Shown in pieces: positions 1 through 10,904 of a stretch of DNA of 64,000 nt. Source of the DNA: Saccharum officinarum. Its lineage: Eukaryota; Streptophyta; Magnoliopsida; Poales; Poaceae. The position numbers and the translations under genes are program-made. Every line of letters starts with the position of its first letter. Positions within the stretch are counted from its first letter, which is position 1. The stretch covers positions 7,901,831 to 7,965,830 of the forward strand of contig CM036231.1 in the NCBI GenBank assembly GCA_020631735.1, given 5' to 3'. The notes under the pieces are model-generated. The model was not told where the DNA came from. It was given only the letters and a program-made list of their open reading frames with translations, and ran no database searches.

Positions 1-1848
1 TTTAGACAACTGATCGAACAAGATGTCGATTCACGGTAGAGGGTACTTATTTTTGACAGTGACTGCATTGAGAGGTCTATAATCTACGCACATCCGCAAC
101 GACTGATCCTTCTTCTTTACAAAGATAGCAGGACATCCCCACGGCGATGAACTAGGACGAATCAACCCCTTCTTCAAAAGTTCATTCAATTGCACCTTAA
201 GTTCAGCGAGTTCATTTGGAGGCATCCTATAGGGTCTCCTAGAGATGGGAGCTGTGCCAGGCAACAACTCAATTTTAAACTCCACATCCCGATCCGGAGG
301 GAGCCCCGGCAAATCATCGGGAAAAACGTCCGGAAACTCATTTACTACTGGAATTTCGGCCAACGCCTTTGCTTGCACAGCATGAATTTCCCCCGACAAT
401 TCAACCTTTCTGGGAAGTTGTACTAGAAAACCCTTTTGATCTGTAGGATCTCTGAGCATAACTACCCGAGCGGATGTGTCAATGAGTACCCCATTCTGAC
501 TCATCCAATTCATGCCCAAGATAACATCTATGTCTAAACCAGGTAAAACCAATAGGGTAAGCGAATAACTTCGCCCTTCTATCTCAAACTTAAGGTTCCC
601 CACTATTTTGTTTGTGGAAATATTCCCACTTGCAGCGCTAATACAATAACCCACACCTTCAACAGTATGCAACTTGTGTGCAAATTTAGATGCAAACTTA
701 GGACTGATAAAGGAATGCGAAGCACCTGAATCAAAAAGTACCACTGCGGGGTGTTGGTCAACTAGAAACTTACCAGCGGTGACCACCTCACCAGATGGAA
801 TTTCCTCAATGCTGTTATAATGGGCGTGTCCCTGACGACTACCTTGGTTGACATTTTTCTTAGGGTACGGACAGTTCCTGGACCAATGGCCTGGCTTGTT
901 ACAGTTCCAGCAAGGCATGTTGCTAGGAGGAACACTGGAGCTGCCTTGGCCCACATTACTCTTTGGCAGAGCCACTGTATATGCCTTACGAAACCCAGTC
1001 TTTGCGGCAAGCTTTTTCTGCGGCGGACGGAACTTTGTATTCTGAGCAGGTGGGCGAGGAGGAGCTCTCGGGGCAGCTGGAGCTCGAGACTGTGAAGCAC
1101 TCGCCTCAATGGCCCTCTTGCGGCTCTTAGAAGCAGAATAGATAGCATTGTTGTTCTCTTGAGTTAGAGCATCGCTGATGAAATCATTGAAAGTAGTACA
1201 TTTGCTAGTGCCCATTGTTTTCATCAGTTTTGGGCCGAGGCCCCTTTTGAAGCTAGCAATCTTTTTGGCATCGGTATCCACAAACTCAGTGGCATACCTT
1301 GCCAGGTTGTTGAAGGACTGCAAGTATTCAGTCAGGCTTTTGTTTCCTTGCGACAGCCTCATAAACTCTGTGTGCTTGATTGCCATAAGACCTGGAGGAA
1401 TATAATTCCCACGGAATGCAGCCTTAAACTGGTCCCAAGCAATCGGGACATTGGCAGGTAGCGTGGAGCGATAGTGGCTCCACCAAATACCCGCAGGACC
1501 ATGCAACTGGTGAGACGCATATTCAGTCTTCAGCTCATCAGTTAGGCGTAGCAGACGAAACTTTTGCTCAATAGTATTTAACCACTCATCAGCTTGCAGT
1601 GGTTCTTCCGCTTCCTTGAAGAGCGGGGGCTTAGTATCCAGAAAGTCCTTGAAATCACTATATTGATTGGGTTCTGGGCCCTGGCGGCCAGGACGAGCCT
1701 CCCGGTTAGCCAGCTGGCGCATAGCATCTGCCAACATGCGCTGCCCTTCGACCACTGTCTGCATCAATTCGGCCGGAGTAGGTGGTGGCGGAGGGGGTGG
1801 CTGTTCCTCATCCTCATTGCCACGACCCCGACGAAGATTGTACGACAT
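1..1848 (-). pseudogene. gag-protease-RT polyprotein (5' part), interrupted
   Basis: Reads from a likely start ATG at 1848 (protein begins [10 protein letters not shown]); the open frame extends upstream to 1932 without a better start. Order: low-complexity poly-Pro stretch, retrotransposon Gag core ([17 protein letters not shown] to the FNDFISDAL region), CCHC zinc knuckle [14 protein letters not shown], aspartic protease with DSGASHSF (DSG rather than the usual DTG) and the ILGMNWM flap-side motif, then the linker and the first RT block (CVDYRPLN). An in-frame TGA at 31-33 cuts RT where a CGA codon would fit, and coding similarity resumes to position 1. Gag packages the RNA and the protease cleaves the polyprotein. 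The remainder lies outside the window, so overall intactness cannot be judged. Confidence 0.9.
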
Positions 1849-2298
1849 GGAGAGCACAACGGTTACCGGACCGTTTACGTTGCTATCTACGTGATTTTTG
1901 ACCGTTTGCACGGGGCTTGGATTCGATCTCAAGATTTTTTTAGTTGACTAGGAAAGGCTACTTCACACTGACCACAAAGAGATTTCCCAATGAAGAGTTC
2001 CATGGTGGATCATGACTAGCCACCTTGATACCTGCGCGTGCCAAGCAGCACAGCCTTATGTCGCGCGCCATAGGAGGCCCTCGGTTTCGTCGCGGCACCG
2101 AAGGGTGCTAATCGTGACACCATCATCGAACGCAACATAATAAGACATCAAGTTGTGATCGAAATTAATAGGTTCAAACTACATTCAGGAAACATACGGT
2201 TCAACCTTACATCCCAAGTAAAGTTATTACAAGGCCTCACTCCTTCACAGGGAGGGCACAAAAGACGATCCTAACATTATAGGCACGTGATGACTACT

Positions 2299-2913
2299 CT
2301 AAGCATCATCCTCCGAGTCGGTGTCATGGATCTCCCCGCCGTCCTCATCACTGACAGGCTCTAACTCCTCGTCTTCTTCTTCTTCTGGCTCTTCCTCTGG
2401 TGCTTCTGCAGGTGGGGCATCCTGTGGTCCATCAACCTCCACTTCATCATCATCCTCAGCTATGAAGATGCCTGATCCCATATCTTCATCTACATTGTTG
2501 TTTCTAGGTAGCAGGGGATTAAGCTCGTTGTTCAGGCGGTGCACTTCTTCATGAAGATTATCGTTGTATTCTTCAGCGTTCTCTAACTGTCGCTCGAGCT
2601 CAAACTGGCGAACTCTCAGAACGTTCTCCTCGTGCCAGGCTTCATCCCTCTGTTCCATCACACGGACCAACATGCGTTGACAGTTGCGGTTTGCCACTGT
2701 CAACCTCTGGACTGCAAGCGTTTCTTGATCACGATCATGAATCACTTGTTCCAGTTGTTGCCGTGCTGCATCCCTAGCAGCAGTCACCTCTGCCAGCTCT
2801 GCCCTCAGCCTTTCCACCTCAGTAGGCTCAGGGCGTGGCTCACGTGGAGCGAGCTGGTGACGCGGTGCCCTGCCCCCAGTGGACTTACGAGCGGTCCTCT
2901 TGGTACGTGCCAT
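2299..2913 (-). CDS. Histone H3-tail-like ORF upstream of gag (204 aa)
   Basis: The start is set at ATG 2913, giving MARTKRTARKSTGGRAPRH; an upstream in-frame ATG (2925) adds only MLLQ. Residues 2-22 match the N-terminal tail of histone H3. R2, T3, K4, R8, K9, S10, T11, G12, G13 and R17 are kept, while Q5 is R, K14 is R and K18 is H. There is no histone fold. About residues 30-125 form a heptad-rich coiled coil (VERLRAELAEV, then DEAWHEENVLRVRQFELERQ), and about 135-204 is an acidic tail rich in D and E. The start codon follows CTACAG, an acceptor-like AG. It lies 450 bp upstream of gag inside the element, not in a histone locus. Function unknown; a chromatin-factor decoy or recruiter is inference. 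No stop or frameshift is visible, and the sister ORF is at 51401-52375. Confidence 0.85.
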   Translation of the reverse strand: MARTKRTARKSTGGRAPRHQLAPREPRPEPTEVERLRAELAEVTAARDAARQQLEQVIHDRDQETLAVQRLTVANRNCQRMLVRVMEQRDEAWHEENVLRVRQFELERQLENAEEYNDNLHEEVHRLNNELNPLLPRNNNVDEDMGSGIFIAEDDDEVEVDGPQDAPPAEAPEEEPEEEEDEELEPVSDEDGGEIHDTDSEDDA

Positions 2914-3673
2914 CTGTAGCAACAAGATAAGATACGACTTAAAGTGAGGATCATTTAGGGGATACGAAATTTACTTTAGTCGGGAGTACAGAAATTTTTA
3001 AGGAGGGAGTAAATGATATGTATGATATAATTAAACATGATGCATGCACGTTTCGTACGTCCTCTCACCTTAGTAGAAACCTAGAGTTCTAACGCTAGGC
3101 GGTGGCATACATACGTTCTCTCATATAAGTGAAACTATCGGTCTACTCGTTACGCTGTTAGTGTACCTGCAGAAAACTTCATTGCAGCCCAACAATTCCC
3201 AATATAAGCACACAAGAAAGCAGTAATTTAAATACTTTCCATATATACATCCCCAAATGTATATACTTCAGTATCAAGCTACCCGATATAAAGGTTCCCA
3301 CAATTAAGTGCTTTTACATAGTTACATGGTTTAAACATGTAAAGATGTAAGTCACCACAACTACTCTCCCCTAGACCGCCGGTTGGACGATCATGCTCTC
3401 ACAACTCACACTTACCAGAGCGTCGAGGGAATTGATCCATACATTACCACCCAAGTGGATGGCATCCATACAATATCACGCCGTATGGACGACGAAATAA
3501 AAACAAACAAGGCCCCCAAGTTAGTCTTTATAATAAGCCACCTAAGAGTCCTTATTTGGGCTAAGGGATGTGATCACTGGCATACCTAAAAAAAAATTAG
3601 TGTTTTAACCCTTTTTCATAATCAAATATTTTTGTTTTTAAATACTCATATGATGTGTTTAATGTTGAATTAT

Positions 3674-3685
3674 GCTCCGATACCA
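3674..3685 (-). other. Primer binding site (tRNA-iMet type), element 1
   Basis: On the minus strand this reads TGGTATCGGAGC, two bases inside the 5' LTR end. It differs at one position from the 12-nt 3' end complement of initiator tRNA-Met (TGGTATCAGAGC). It fixes the inner boundary of the LTR. Confidence 0.85.
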
Positions 3686-3687
3686 GC

Positions 3688-6600
3688 TGTAACAGAACCG
3701 ACCAAATTATAAGAGCACAAGTACGAAAACAAGCACCGAAGCGCTCAAATTTTCAAACTTGAGCCCATATAATCCCGGTAGTCAATCGAAATCACGAAGG
3801 ATTTCAAACCAAACTGCTTACAACCAGGATCGCATCATTCAACATACAACATCATACGATACATTTCACAAGTAGTTCTGAAATAAGTTTACACCACGGA
3901 GTAGCAATTATTACAAACCAAGTTTGAAAGTAGCGGAAGCATAACACACACATTAGTTAATTAAATACTGCCAGTCTGGATGATCGACATCTCGCAAAAG
4001 CATGAGGAAAGTACATAAAGACGATCACGCCCTTGTGATCTAGTCATCATCACCCGCAGGGTGGAGACACGTCTTGCAGAATCCCTGATAAAGCATGTCA
4101 TCTGCAACAGGAGGGAATAAACCCTGAGTACTGGAATGTACTCAGCTAGACTTACCCGTCGAAAACCAGAAATAAAGTGACACCAAGGATTATGCAAGGC
4201 TTACACAAGAGGCTAGCTGACATAACATTTTGCATAAAGGCATAAGTAGTTGAAACTCTTATAACCTGTACTAGCAGTTATTTTTAGCATTTACCTGTCA
4301 TCTATCTTAGCACCTGTACTAAACATACACTTGATTATAATCAAACAACATGATTATTATATCCATAGCAGGTATATCATTATGGCAACATTGTATCATT
4401 CCCTTAACCACCAGTTCATTTAATGAGTTCTACGTTGCCGCTGCTCAAGTCAAGTGCTCACTAACCGGGAGCGACGGCGATTCGAATCGAATTCCTATCC
4501 AGCTGGAGGGGTATTTCTAACACTCACCGTGCAGACCCCTGCCAGGGTCGCACAGGCCACCTTTCATATGATTCAGGAATCGCGGGTCCGAATAATGTCG
4601 CGACCCCAAGGGCGACACTCTGCCAGGTGATAGGGACTCTAACCCCCCTTGGTCTCACGCCAATGTCCCCAAGCACATCCTTTCTCTCCTCCAAGAAGCA
4701 ACCTACCATTCGATTCCCGGCCTGAACCACATTACTCGGCTTCGCGGTCGGAACGACTTATCCGGCCAACTAAGTGTTAGACTGCGTTCAACATGACTCA
4801 AGGACGTACAGCGAATCGGTCCTTAAACGACTCAGACGGGCATAGCTCCACACCCAAGACGTGAAGTGTCTTGCGGCTGTACTATCGAACTCCCGCCCGG
4901 TCTCAATTTCATTTTTAAGCATGGTTCCATCCACGATAGCCATAAAGCCATTCGTGACTCCTTCCTACATCTCGCGGATGACCGGAAATCACCCGACTTC
5001 TACCGTACTAAGCAGGGCTAAGCATTGACACGTGCCTAAACCTAAAATAGGATTAAGTACGATATCTGGACAAGGACAGGTATAATGCAACAAGTGTTTT
5101 CATATAACTCCTACAACTTAATGCAGTAAACAATTAAAAGTACTCAAGATATATTTATAAAACGATGGGTTCAGCATGCACCGGGGCTTGCCTTTCAGAA
5201 AAGTTGCAGGCCTGTGGTCAGGGCACTCGGGTAGACCTTCTGACAGAGCTTCGTCGCCGGCTGGTTCCTCGGGCTCCTGCTGCTCCTGGCTCTCCTCCGG
5301 AATTACTGGCTCGAATTCGAGGAGTGTCACCCCTCCGGTGCACCTATTGCATGAATGCACAATAAATATAATGGATGCATAAATGGGTGCAACATGCTCG
5401 GAATGAAATGCATTTCAGAATAAAATACTCTATTTAAGTTATTTTACTAGTACGTGCAAATCTCTTCTCTAGTAGAGAAGTACTCACCTAATCTACTTAA
5501 CCTAAGATAAAGCTGCTCATCCTCAGTTAAGGCCCTAACACCTAACAATTACAAAAGTAGCATGTCTTAGGATATATCTCACCATAAATCAGCAAAACAC
5601 CACAGTAAGCATTCTGGACAGCAGCTACTTGTTTTTATCACAACTGGAGATTTATAATTCCAAAAGATATGATCTAAGACAATCTGGAAAGCCTAAGAAA
5701 TGTACTACAATTCATTTTCAGACCTCAACTCCAAACTCCTAAGTTTTCCATGTCAAACTTCACAAGTTCCAGAATCTGTCCTCTCCAAAACAGAGAGTAG
5801 CAGATTTTGAACTGCCACTTTAAACAACAGTAACTCTCAAACTACTAAGCCAAATGCTTCCAAATTTTCAACACAAGCTAGTTCATCAAGTTTACTCCAA
5901 CTTTGGTATTTACAAGTTGTCCAGCAACCAATTTTATCAAAGCAAATTTAGAATTACTACTTAGCTGTCCAGAAAACCTAAAATTACAAAGGTTAAATAT
6001 TTATTGATGTAGCAAACATTCTCTAAAACCAAACTAATGCTACTACAAGTTCACAAATATCACAAAGACACCAGAAAGTAAGGTGTGCCCACCTAGAACA
6101 TTTATTAAACCCATTTCTTAATTTACTTAAGTAATTAAGTAGAATTTTAAACATATATGTAAACTGCTCCTAAAATTCTACAAAAATTACAGGGACTCTC
6201 TGACCCAAAAAGAGACCACAGTAAAAATTTGAACAAGTTTTATTCACAGAAACTCCTACACAAAATTCACAAGCTAATAAGGCTGATTTTTGCATAATTA
6301 GGAAACCCTATTGAAAGTGTCAAACAACAGATTTCATATTTTTCTTAGACACTTTAAGATACCAAGACATTCTCCAAAAAGTTATATGAACATTGCACAT
6401 GTAGAAAAATTACAAAAATTCATTTAAGTATTCCTAGAATAACAAGATAGCATTATAACTTGGAAATTAATTAAGCACTGATGCCCAAATTTTTACCATA
6501 GCTAGGACTAGCATAGAGTAACCTACCCACCAAATTTCATAATTTATGGAACACTACAGCTCAAGTTATAAATTAAGCAAATTTGCATGCAATCCAAAAC

Positions 6601-8513
6601 ACATTTAAAGGATCTAATAAATTCTTACAGAATTTAAACATCTCATGCCAGATCCATATTTTTCTAAAATACTACACATCCAATAGATTCTAACAAAATT
6701 TATTTCATGATTTTTGGATCACTAAAACCCTAGATTCCTATTTTTCCAACTAGTACAACAATCAGTATCAAAATAATAAAAATTCATTTTCACTTCGGAC
6801 GATTGGGCCGGCCCGGAAACGAACTCGGCCCACAACGTTTTTTCCCGCGCGCTCGGCCCGCTCAGCGCCCCTGCCTGCGCGCGCGACGCTGACGGTGGGC
6901 CCCCGCGGTCAGTGACCGAAACAGGGGAGCCGACACCCCGCGAGCTCCGGTGAGCTCGAGCTCGCCGGAGAAGGGCTCGCGCGGCTCACCGAACACGGCA
7001 TCGTGCTCTCCGTCACCTGGCGCACTGATTGGTACCCGTAGGATGAATGGGAATGGGTGGAGAGGGCCTGCCACCGTGCGCGGCGGCCGGTGACCTCCGG
7101 TGGCGGCGCACCGTCGCCGGTGAAGAAGCATAGTGCGGTTTGGGCTCGGTACGAGCTTCACCGGGGCAAGGTGGTTCCGTTTTGCGAGTAAGGGGAGATG
7201 GAGACGGGCCCGAAGCACCCCGACCACGGTGAGGTCCCATGGCGGGCTCCGGCGACCCCTCGGAGGCGGAGAAGAAGATAATGCAGCTCACCTAGGGTCC
7301 AATCGTGGGTTTCGGTAGGTCCAGGGGGTGGAGGGTGTCGAGGCGGAGGAACTGGCGAGCTCAGGCGGCCGGTGGTGTGGCGTGGCTCACGGTCGAGCTC
7401 GTCGGAGAAGAAAGGGAAATGGCGGCTCGGTTCTTTCCCTTTTGCAAACGAGAGGGAAGGAGGAGGAGGGAATGGATGGTTGATGTCGGGGCGACCGCAG
7501 AGGTGCCCTTCATGCGCTCGGCAGCTGGCCAAGGCGCCAGGTCGCGCGCGGCGCGTGGAGGACACGCGGCGGCGTTCACCTGCCCGGGCGCCACGACACG
7601 CCGTGTCATTTGACTGAACCCGATTGCAGGTCCGCGATGGTCGACTGACAGAGCAATTTTCCACCGAATATCTCCTAAACCGGTTCGAGTTAGGAGCAGA
7701 TGATAACATCAAATTTGTAGGGCTTTGTGAGGTCAACACTTTGTCAATTGGTGTTTGGGCTGGTTCGGCTTATATTTGAAACTACATGGCCTCAAGTAGT
7801 GCTCGGTGAAACTGAAACCGGGTTTCAGTTAACGATGCCGACTGACAGCTCATGTTCATGGCACGATATCTCTTGAACCATTGAGAACCAGGCTTGGGTA
7901 ATATTGAAAAGTTGTAGGGCTACATGTGATCTACAAGTTTGTCAATATGAGTGAAGGCTGGTTTGGCTTGGTTTGCAAACTACAAGCTTCTAAAGTAGAC
8001 ATCAGTGAAACTGTAAGGTCCAATTCCAGACTTAGAAAAATTCTAAGTCCTGGGATTACACCACTAGCTGACTTGTGGCCACTTTTGAGCATGTTGTGGT
8101 CATTTTCATGAGATGGCCATATTAGAACTTTTGTTCCTCATGAAATTCTCTACAACTTTGCTTAAGAGCACTCCTTCATGCAAGATCTCTAAATTGGACT
8201 TTTTAATTGGTCAAACAGAGCACTCTAGGGTCAAACTTGGTCAACCACATTTGAAAGGCAATTTGGTAATTTTGGTCAACATGAACATTGTTCCAAATGT
8301 TACCCTAAGTATAACTAAGGTGTTGTAGGTCATGATTGGCTACCTTACCTTTTGTTACACCCAACTATCAAGTACTTCATGAAATAAATCAAACAAACCC
8401 TAAAATAATCAACATGTGTTGCATCACATAAAATAACAAAATGAATGATGCATGCTTATGCTTATGCCATGCAAATGCAATGCAATTAAGGACTAAACAC
8501 TTGAAGTGTTACA
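3688..8513 (-). repeat. 5' LTR of element 1 (4826 bp)
   Basis: On the minus strand the LTR begins TGTAACACTTCAAGTG at 8513 and ends GGTTCTGTTACA at 3688. Both ends match the termini of the LTRs at 42846-61117 (TGTAACAC.../...GTTACA). The first 20 nt form a hairpin (AACACTT-C-AAGTGTT). About 6800-7620 is a GC-rich block that by analogy holds the promoter or leader. Several open frames there on both strands look like GC-driven shadows and are not annotated. The outer end touches the assembly gap, so no target duplication can be read. Confidence 0.85.
5118..5360 (-). CDS. LTR-encoded acidic peptide with LPECPDHRP core
   Basis: An 80-aa frame inside the LTR: an E/P-rich stretch (PEESQEQQEPEEPAGDEA) followed by GLPECPDHRPATFLKGKPR. 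The core recurs in every other long LTR of this window (45697-45881, 48993-49177, 59498-59682, and minus strand 63496-63640), mostly with different synonymous codons. The true 5' boundary is uncertain, since in the other LTRs the segment looks like a second exon beginning after CATACAG. Function unknown. The acidic part resembles PEST-type or acidic activation-like sequence, but nothing specific can be claimed. Confidence 0.5.
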   Translation of the reverse strand: MHSCNRCTGGVTLLEFEPVIPEESQEQQEPEEPAGDEALSEGLPECPDHRPATFLKGKPRCMLNPSFYKYILSTFNCLLH

Positions 8514-8613
8514 NNNNNNNNNNNNNNNNNNNNNNNNNNNNNNNNNNNNNNNNNNNNNNNNNNNNNNNNNNNNNNNNNNNNNNNNNNNNNNNNNNNNNNN
8601 NNNNNNNNNNNNN
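8514..8613. other. Assembly gap (100 N)
   Basis: Exactly 100 N, the usual placeholder for a gap of unknown size. It begins at the base after the outer LTR end of element 1. Whatever flanks this LTR, and any missing sequence, is unknown. Open frames across the N run are artefacts. Confidence 0.99.
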
Positions 8614-10581
8614 AGGTGTGTAGAGAAGTTTATGACCGGTTTAGGATAGATGGGGCGTACTATCAAGAGGGGCAAATTTGTTTGCATATCGGTCATCTAG
8701 TGCAACTTGAGCGATCTAATATCTTTGCATATCGTGTTAGGATCGAGTGGCGTGGCAAGTTGAGTGGTTAACTCCTTCGGTAAAATGATTATGAAAATGC
8801 TAAACACGTGCAAAAGTGGTGAACACTTGTTAGTGTTGGCACTTTACGAAGGCGATGAAGTTTGAACGGTAGAGAGGGATTGGGTTCCTCTCCCTCCCGC
8901 CGAGCTTGCGAGGCGGGATTCGGCGCTTTTTGGAGAAGTGAAATGCCTATTTACACTACGCCGGAAGTTCAGAAAAGAAACGGAGGCGAACGGAGGTCAC
9001 AGAGGTGACCGGACGCTGCACGGACGCTGCACCGGACGCGGTCATGGAATGACCGGACGCGTCCGGTGAGTGTTCGGTGTCTGCGCGTTTTCAGTTTGAT
9101 GATCGGACGCAAGGCGCGTCCGGTCACTATTCATCGGACGCGTCCGGTGGTTCAGGGAGCTTACTGGACTCTCACCGGACGCTGTCACTGTCGCGTCCGG
9201 TCATGTTCTTCAGCGCGTCCGGTCCTTGTTTCGTTGAGCGCTGCTCAGGCGACCAGCGCGTCCGGTCCTTCACGGGACCAGCGCGTCCGGTCGTTCCCGC
9301 GCGTCCGGTCGTTTGGACCAGCGCGTCCGGTCCTTGTTTCGCAGATAGCCGTTGAGCGACCAGCGCGTCCGGTCAGTTGGACCAGCGCGTCCGGTCGTTG
9401 TTTTGACCGTTGGGGTCAGTGACCGTTGGAGCATCGGACGCGCGCTGAGCGCGTCCGGTCAGTTACGACGGCGCGTCCGGTCGTCCCGAAATTTACCCAG
9501 TGAAGGGTAACGGCTCTATTTGACTGTGGGGTTATAAATAGACACCTTGGCCGGCTGTGGCCAAGAGCTAAGCACACTATAGTCTTTGTGACTTGTGTGG
9601 TAGTGCTTGGGAGCCCTCTAACTCACTCATGCTTGATAGTGTTCATCGGATCGAGTGAGAGAGCGATTCTAGTGCGTTGCTTTGAGAGATTGCATCGTGT
9701 GGCACTAGGTGATCGTGTTGCAAGCCGGTGGTGCTTGTTACTCTTGGAGGTTGCCACCTCCTAGACGGCTTGGTGGCTTGTGGCTCCGTCGAAGCTCGCA
9801 AGAAGATTGTGCGAGGCTCCGGAGAAGCTTTGTGAGGGGGATTGTGCTCACCCGCGGGGATCGCGAAGAGCAACTCTAGTTGAGCGTGTCATTGAGCTAC
9901 CACACTTTATGGTAGGTTCTTGCGGTGCTTTTGAGAGGCTCGGTGTGTGACCGATTAGCCGCCGAACCACGAAGTGTTGGTCGACACAACGGGGACGTAG
10001 CTTGGTGGCAACCAAGTGAACCTCGGAGAAAATCACCGTGTCAACATTGTCTACTCTTCTCGGTGGTTTGCTTTCGTGCAACACAAGCTTGTATTTACTT
10101 TCATAATACTTGTGCTTGTGTAGTTGCTCTTGTTCTCGTCTTGCTTGTGTAGCTAGAAGTATCCCTTGCGTGGCTAATTTGGTTTGTGTAACCTTGTTAG
10201 TCACATTGCTTAGTTTGTGTAGCTAAGTGTTTTGCGCTCTCTAATTTGGCATTAGTTGCCTTGTTATTGAGCATTGCTAGTGAGCTTAGGCTTTGTGCGC
10301 TTTGCTTACTAGAATTGTGTAGGAGCTCCCTCTTGGTTGGCAAAGTACTAGTGCATAGGTTTATGTGACCTTGCTCTAGAATTGAGTAGGTGAGCTCTTG
10401 GTAAGCTTAGCACCTTAGTTGCTTAATTAGGATCTTTGCAAGGTGCTAGAGAACTTAGATAGAGGGGTGTAGTCTTGGCTAGACCAATAAGTTTAATTCC
10501 GCATTTGTTTTGGTTAGCCAATGCGTTTAAGTTTTAGAAAGGACTATTCACCCCCCTCTAGTCCGCCATCTCGACCCTTCA
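8614..10581 (+). repeat. copia-type LTR, plus orientation, 5' end lost in gap
   Basis: Reverse-complement relative of the LTRs at 26281-28281 and 34936-36939. It shares the GTCCGGTCACCTCTGTGACC-type block, the tandem GCGTCCGGT repeats (about 9040-9490), the strings encoding the rejected SASGPARPV-like frames, and the end block that closes with CTAGTCCGCCATCTCGACCC and TTCA at 10581. It is diverged from those copies, so it is an older insertion or a different subfamily. No internal element sequence follows, so it is either a solo LTR or a 3' LTR whose body is lost in the gap. It contains no convincing gene. Confidence 0.8.
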
Positions 10582-10635
10582 GCCCCGCCCCCCATCCGTT
10601 CTCCTAGTCCCCGCAGGTGCATCCCGCCCCGTTGG
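10582..10635. other. Short GC-rich spacer
   Basis: 54 bp of C-rich sequence between the copia LTR end and the hAT left terminus. Nothing is recognised in it. It may be remnant host DNA at the insertion sites. Confidence 0.4.
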
Positions 10636-10878
10636 TAGGCCTGGATATCGAGCCGGCTCGGCTTGTTACAGCTCGGCTCGTTATAGCTCGACTCGTTAAA
10701 ATTTTGGCTTGGCTCAAACGAGCCAACAGACTAGCTCGGCTCGGCTCACTAGAAAGCTCGAGCTAGCTCATTTGACTCGCGAGTCAAATCATAAAAACAC
10801 AATACAGAGAGAGATTATAAATTTATAATAGCAAGTGAGCAACAAACACATCAAATGCATATTTAAAATGAACTAAAC
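10636..10878 (+). repeat. hAT left terminal inverted repeat
   Basis: Pairs with 13229-13468 over nearly its whole length. The outer 130 bp is crowded with AGCTCG, GGCTCG and CGAGCC units in both orientations, the kind of subterminal repeats hAT transposases bind. The inner 110 bp is AT-rich (AGAGAGAGATTATAAATTTA and similar) and better conserved between the two ends. Confidence 0.85.
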
Positions 10879-10904
10879 AAAATACTTATAATTTTATCAA
10901 ATCA

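Larger units (their letters stand above)
1..8513 (-). mobile_element. Ty3/gypsy chromovirus-like LTR retrotransposon, 5' half (element 1)
   Basis: Read on the minus strand from right to left, the order is long 5' LTR (3688-8513), tRNA-Met-type primer binding site (3674-3685), an extra ORF with a histone H3-like N-terminus (2299-2913), then gag-protease-RT running off the window start. The order and protein sequences match the complete element at 42846-61117, so this is the same clade but a different family, since the LTR nucleotide sequence is largely different. The very long LTR, the Met primer site, and the chromodomain-like end of the sister element suggest the Tekay/Del lineage; that assignment is inference. 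The 3' half is outside the window. Confidence 0.9.

Noticed and set aside
8441..8696. Reading frames crossing the N gap
   Set aside because: They exist only because N codons are not stops.
9066..9422. Repetitive SASGPARPV-type proteins in the copia LTRs (also 27136-27369, 35885-36142)
   Set aside because: These frames are by-products of the GCGTCCGGT tandem array read in several frames; they are not conserved as single frames between the LTR copies.
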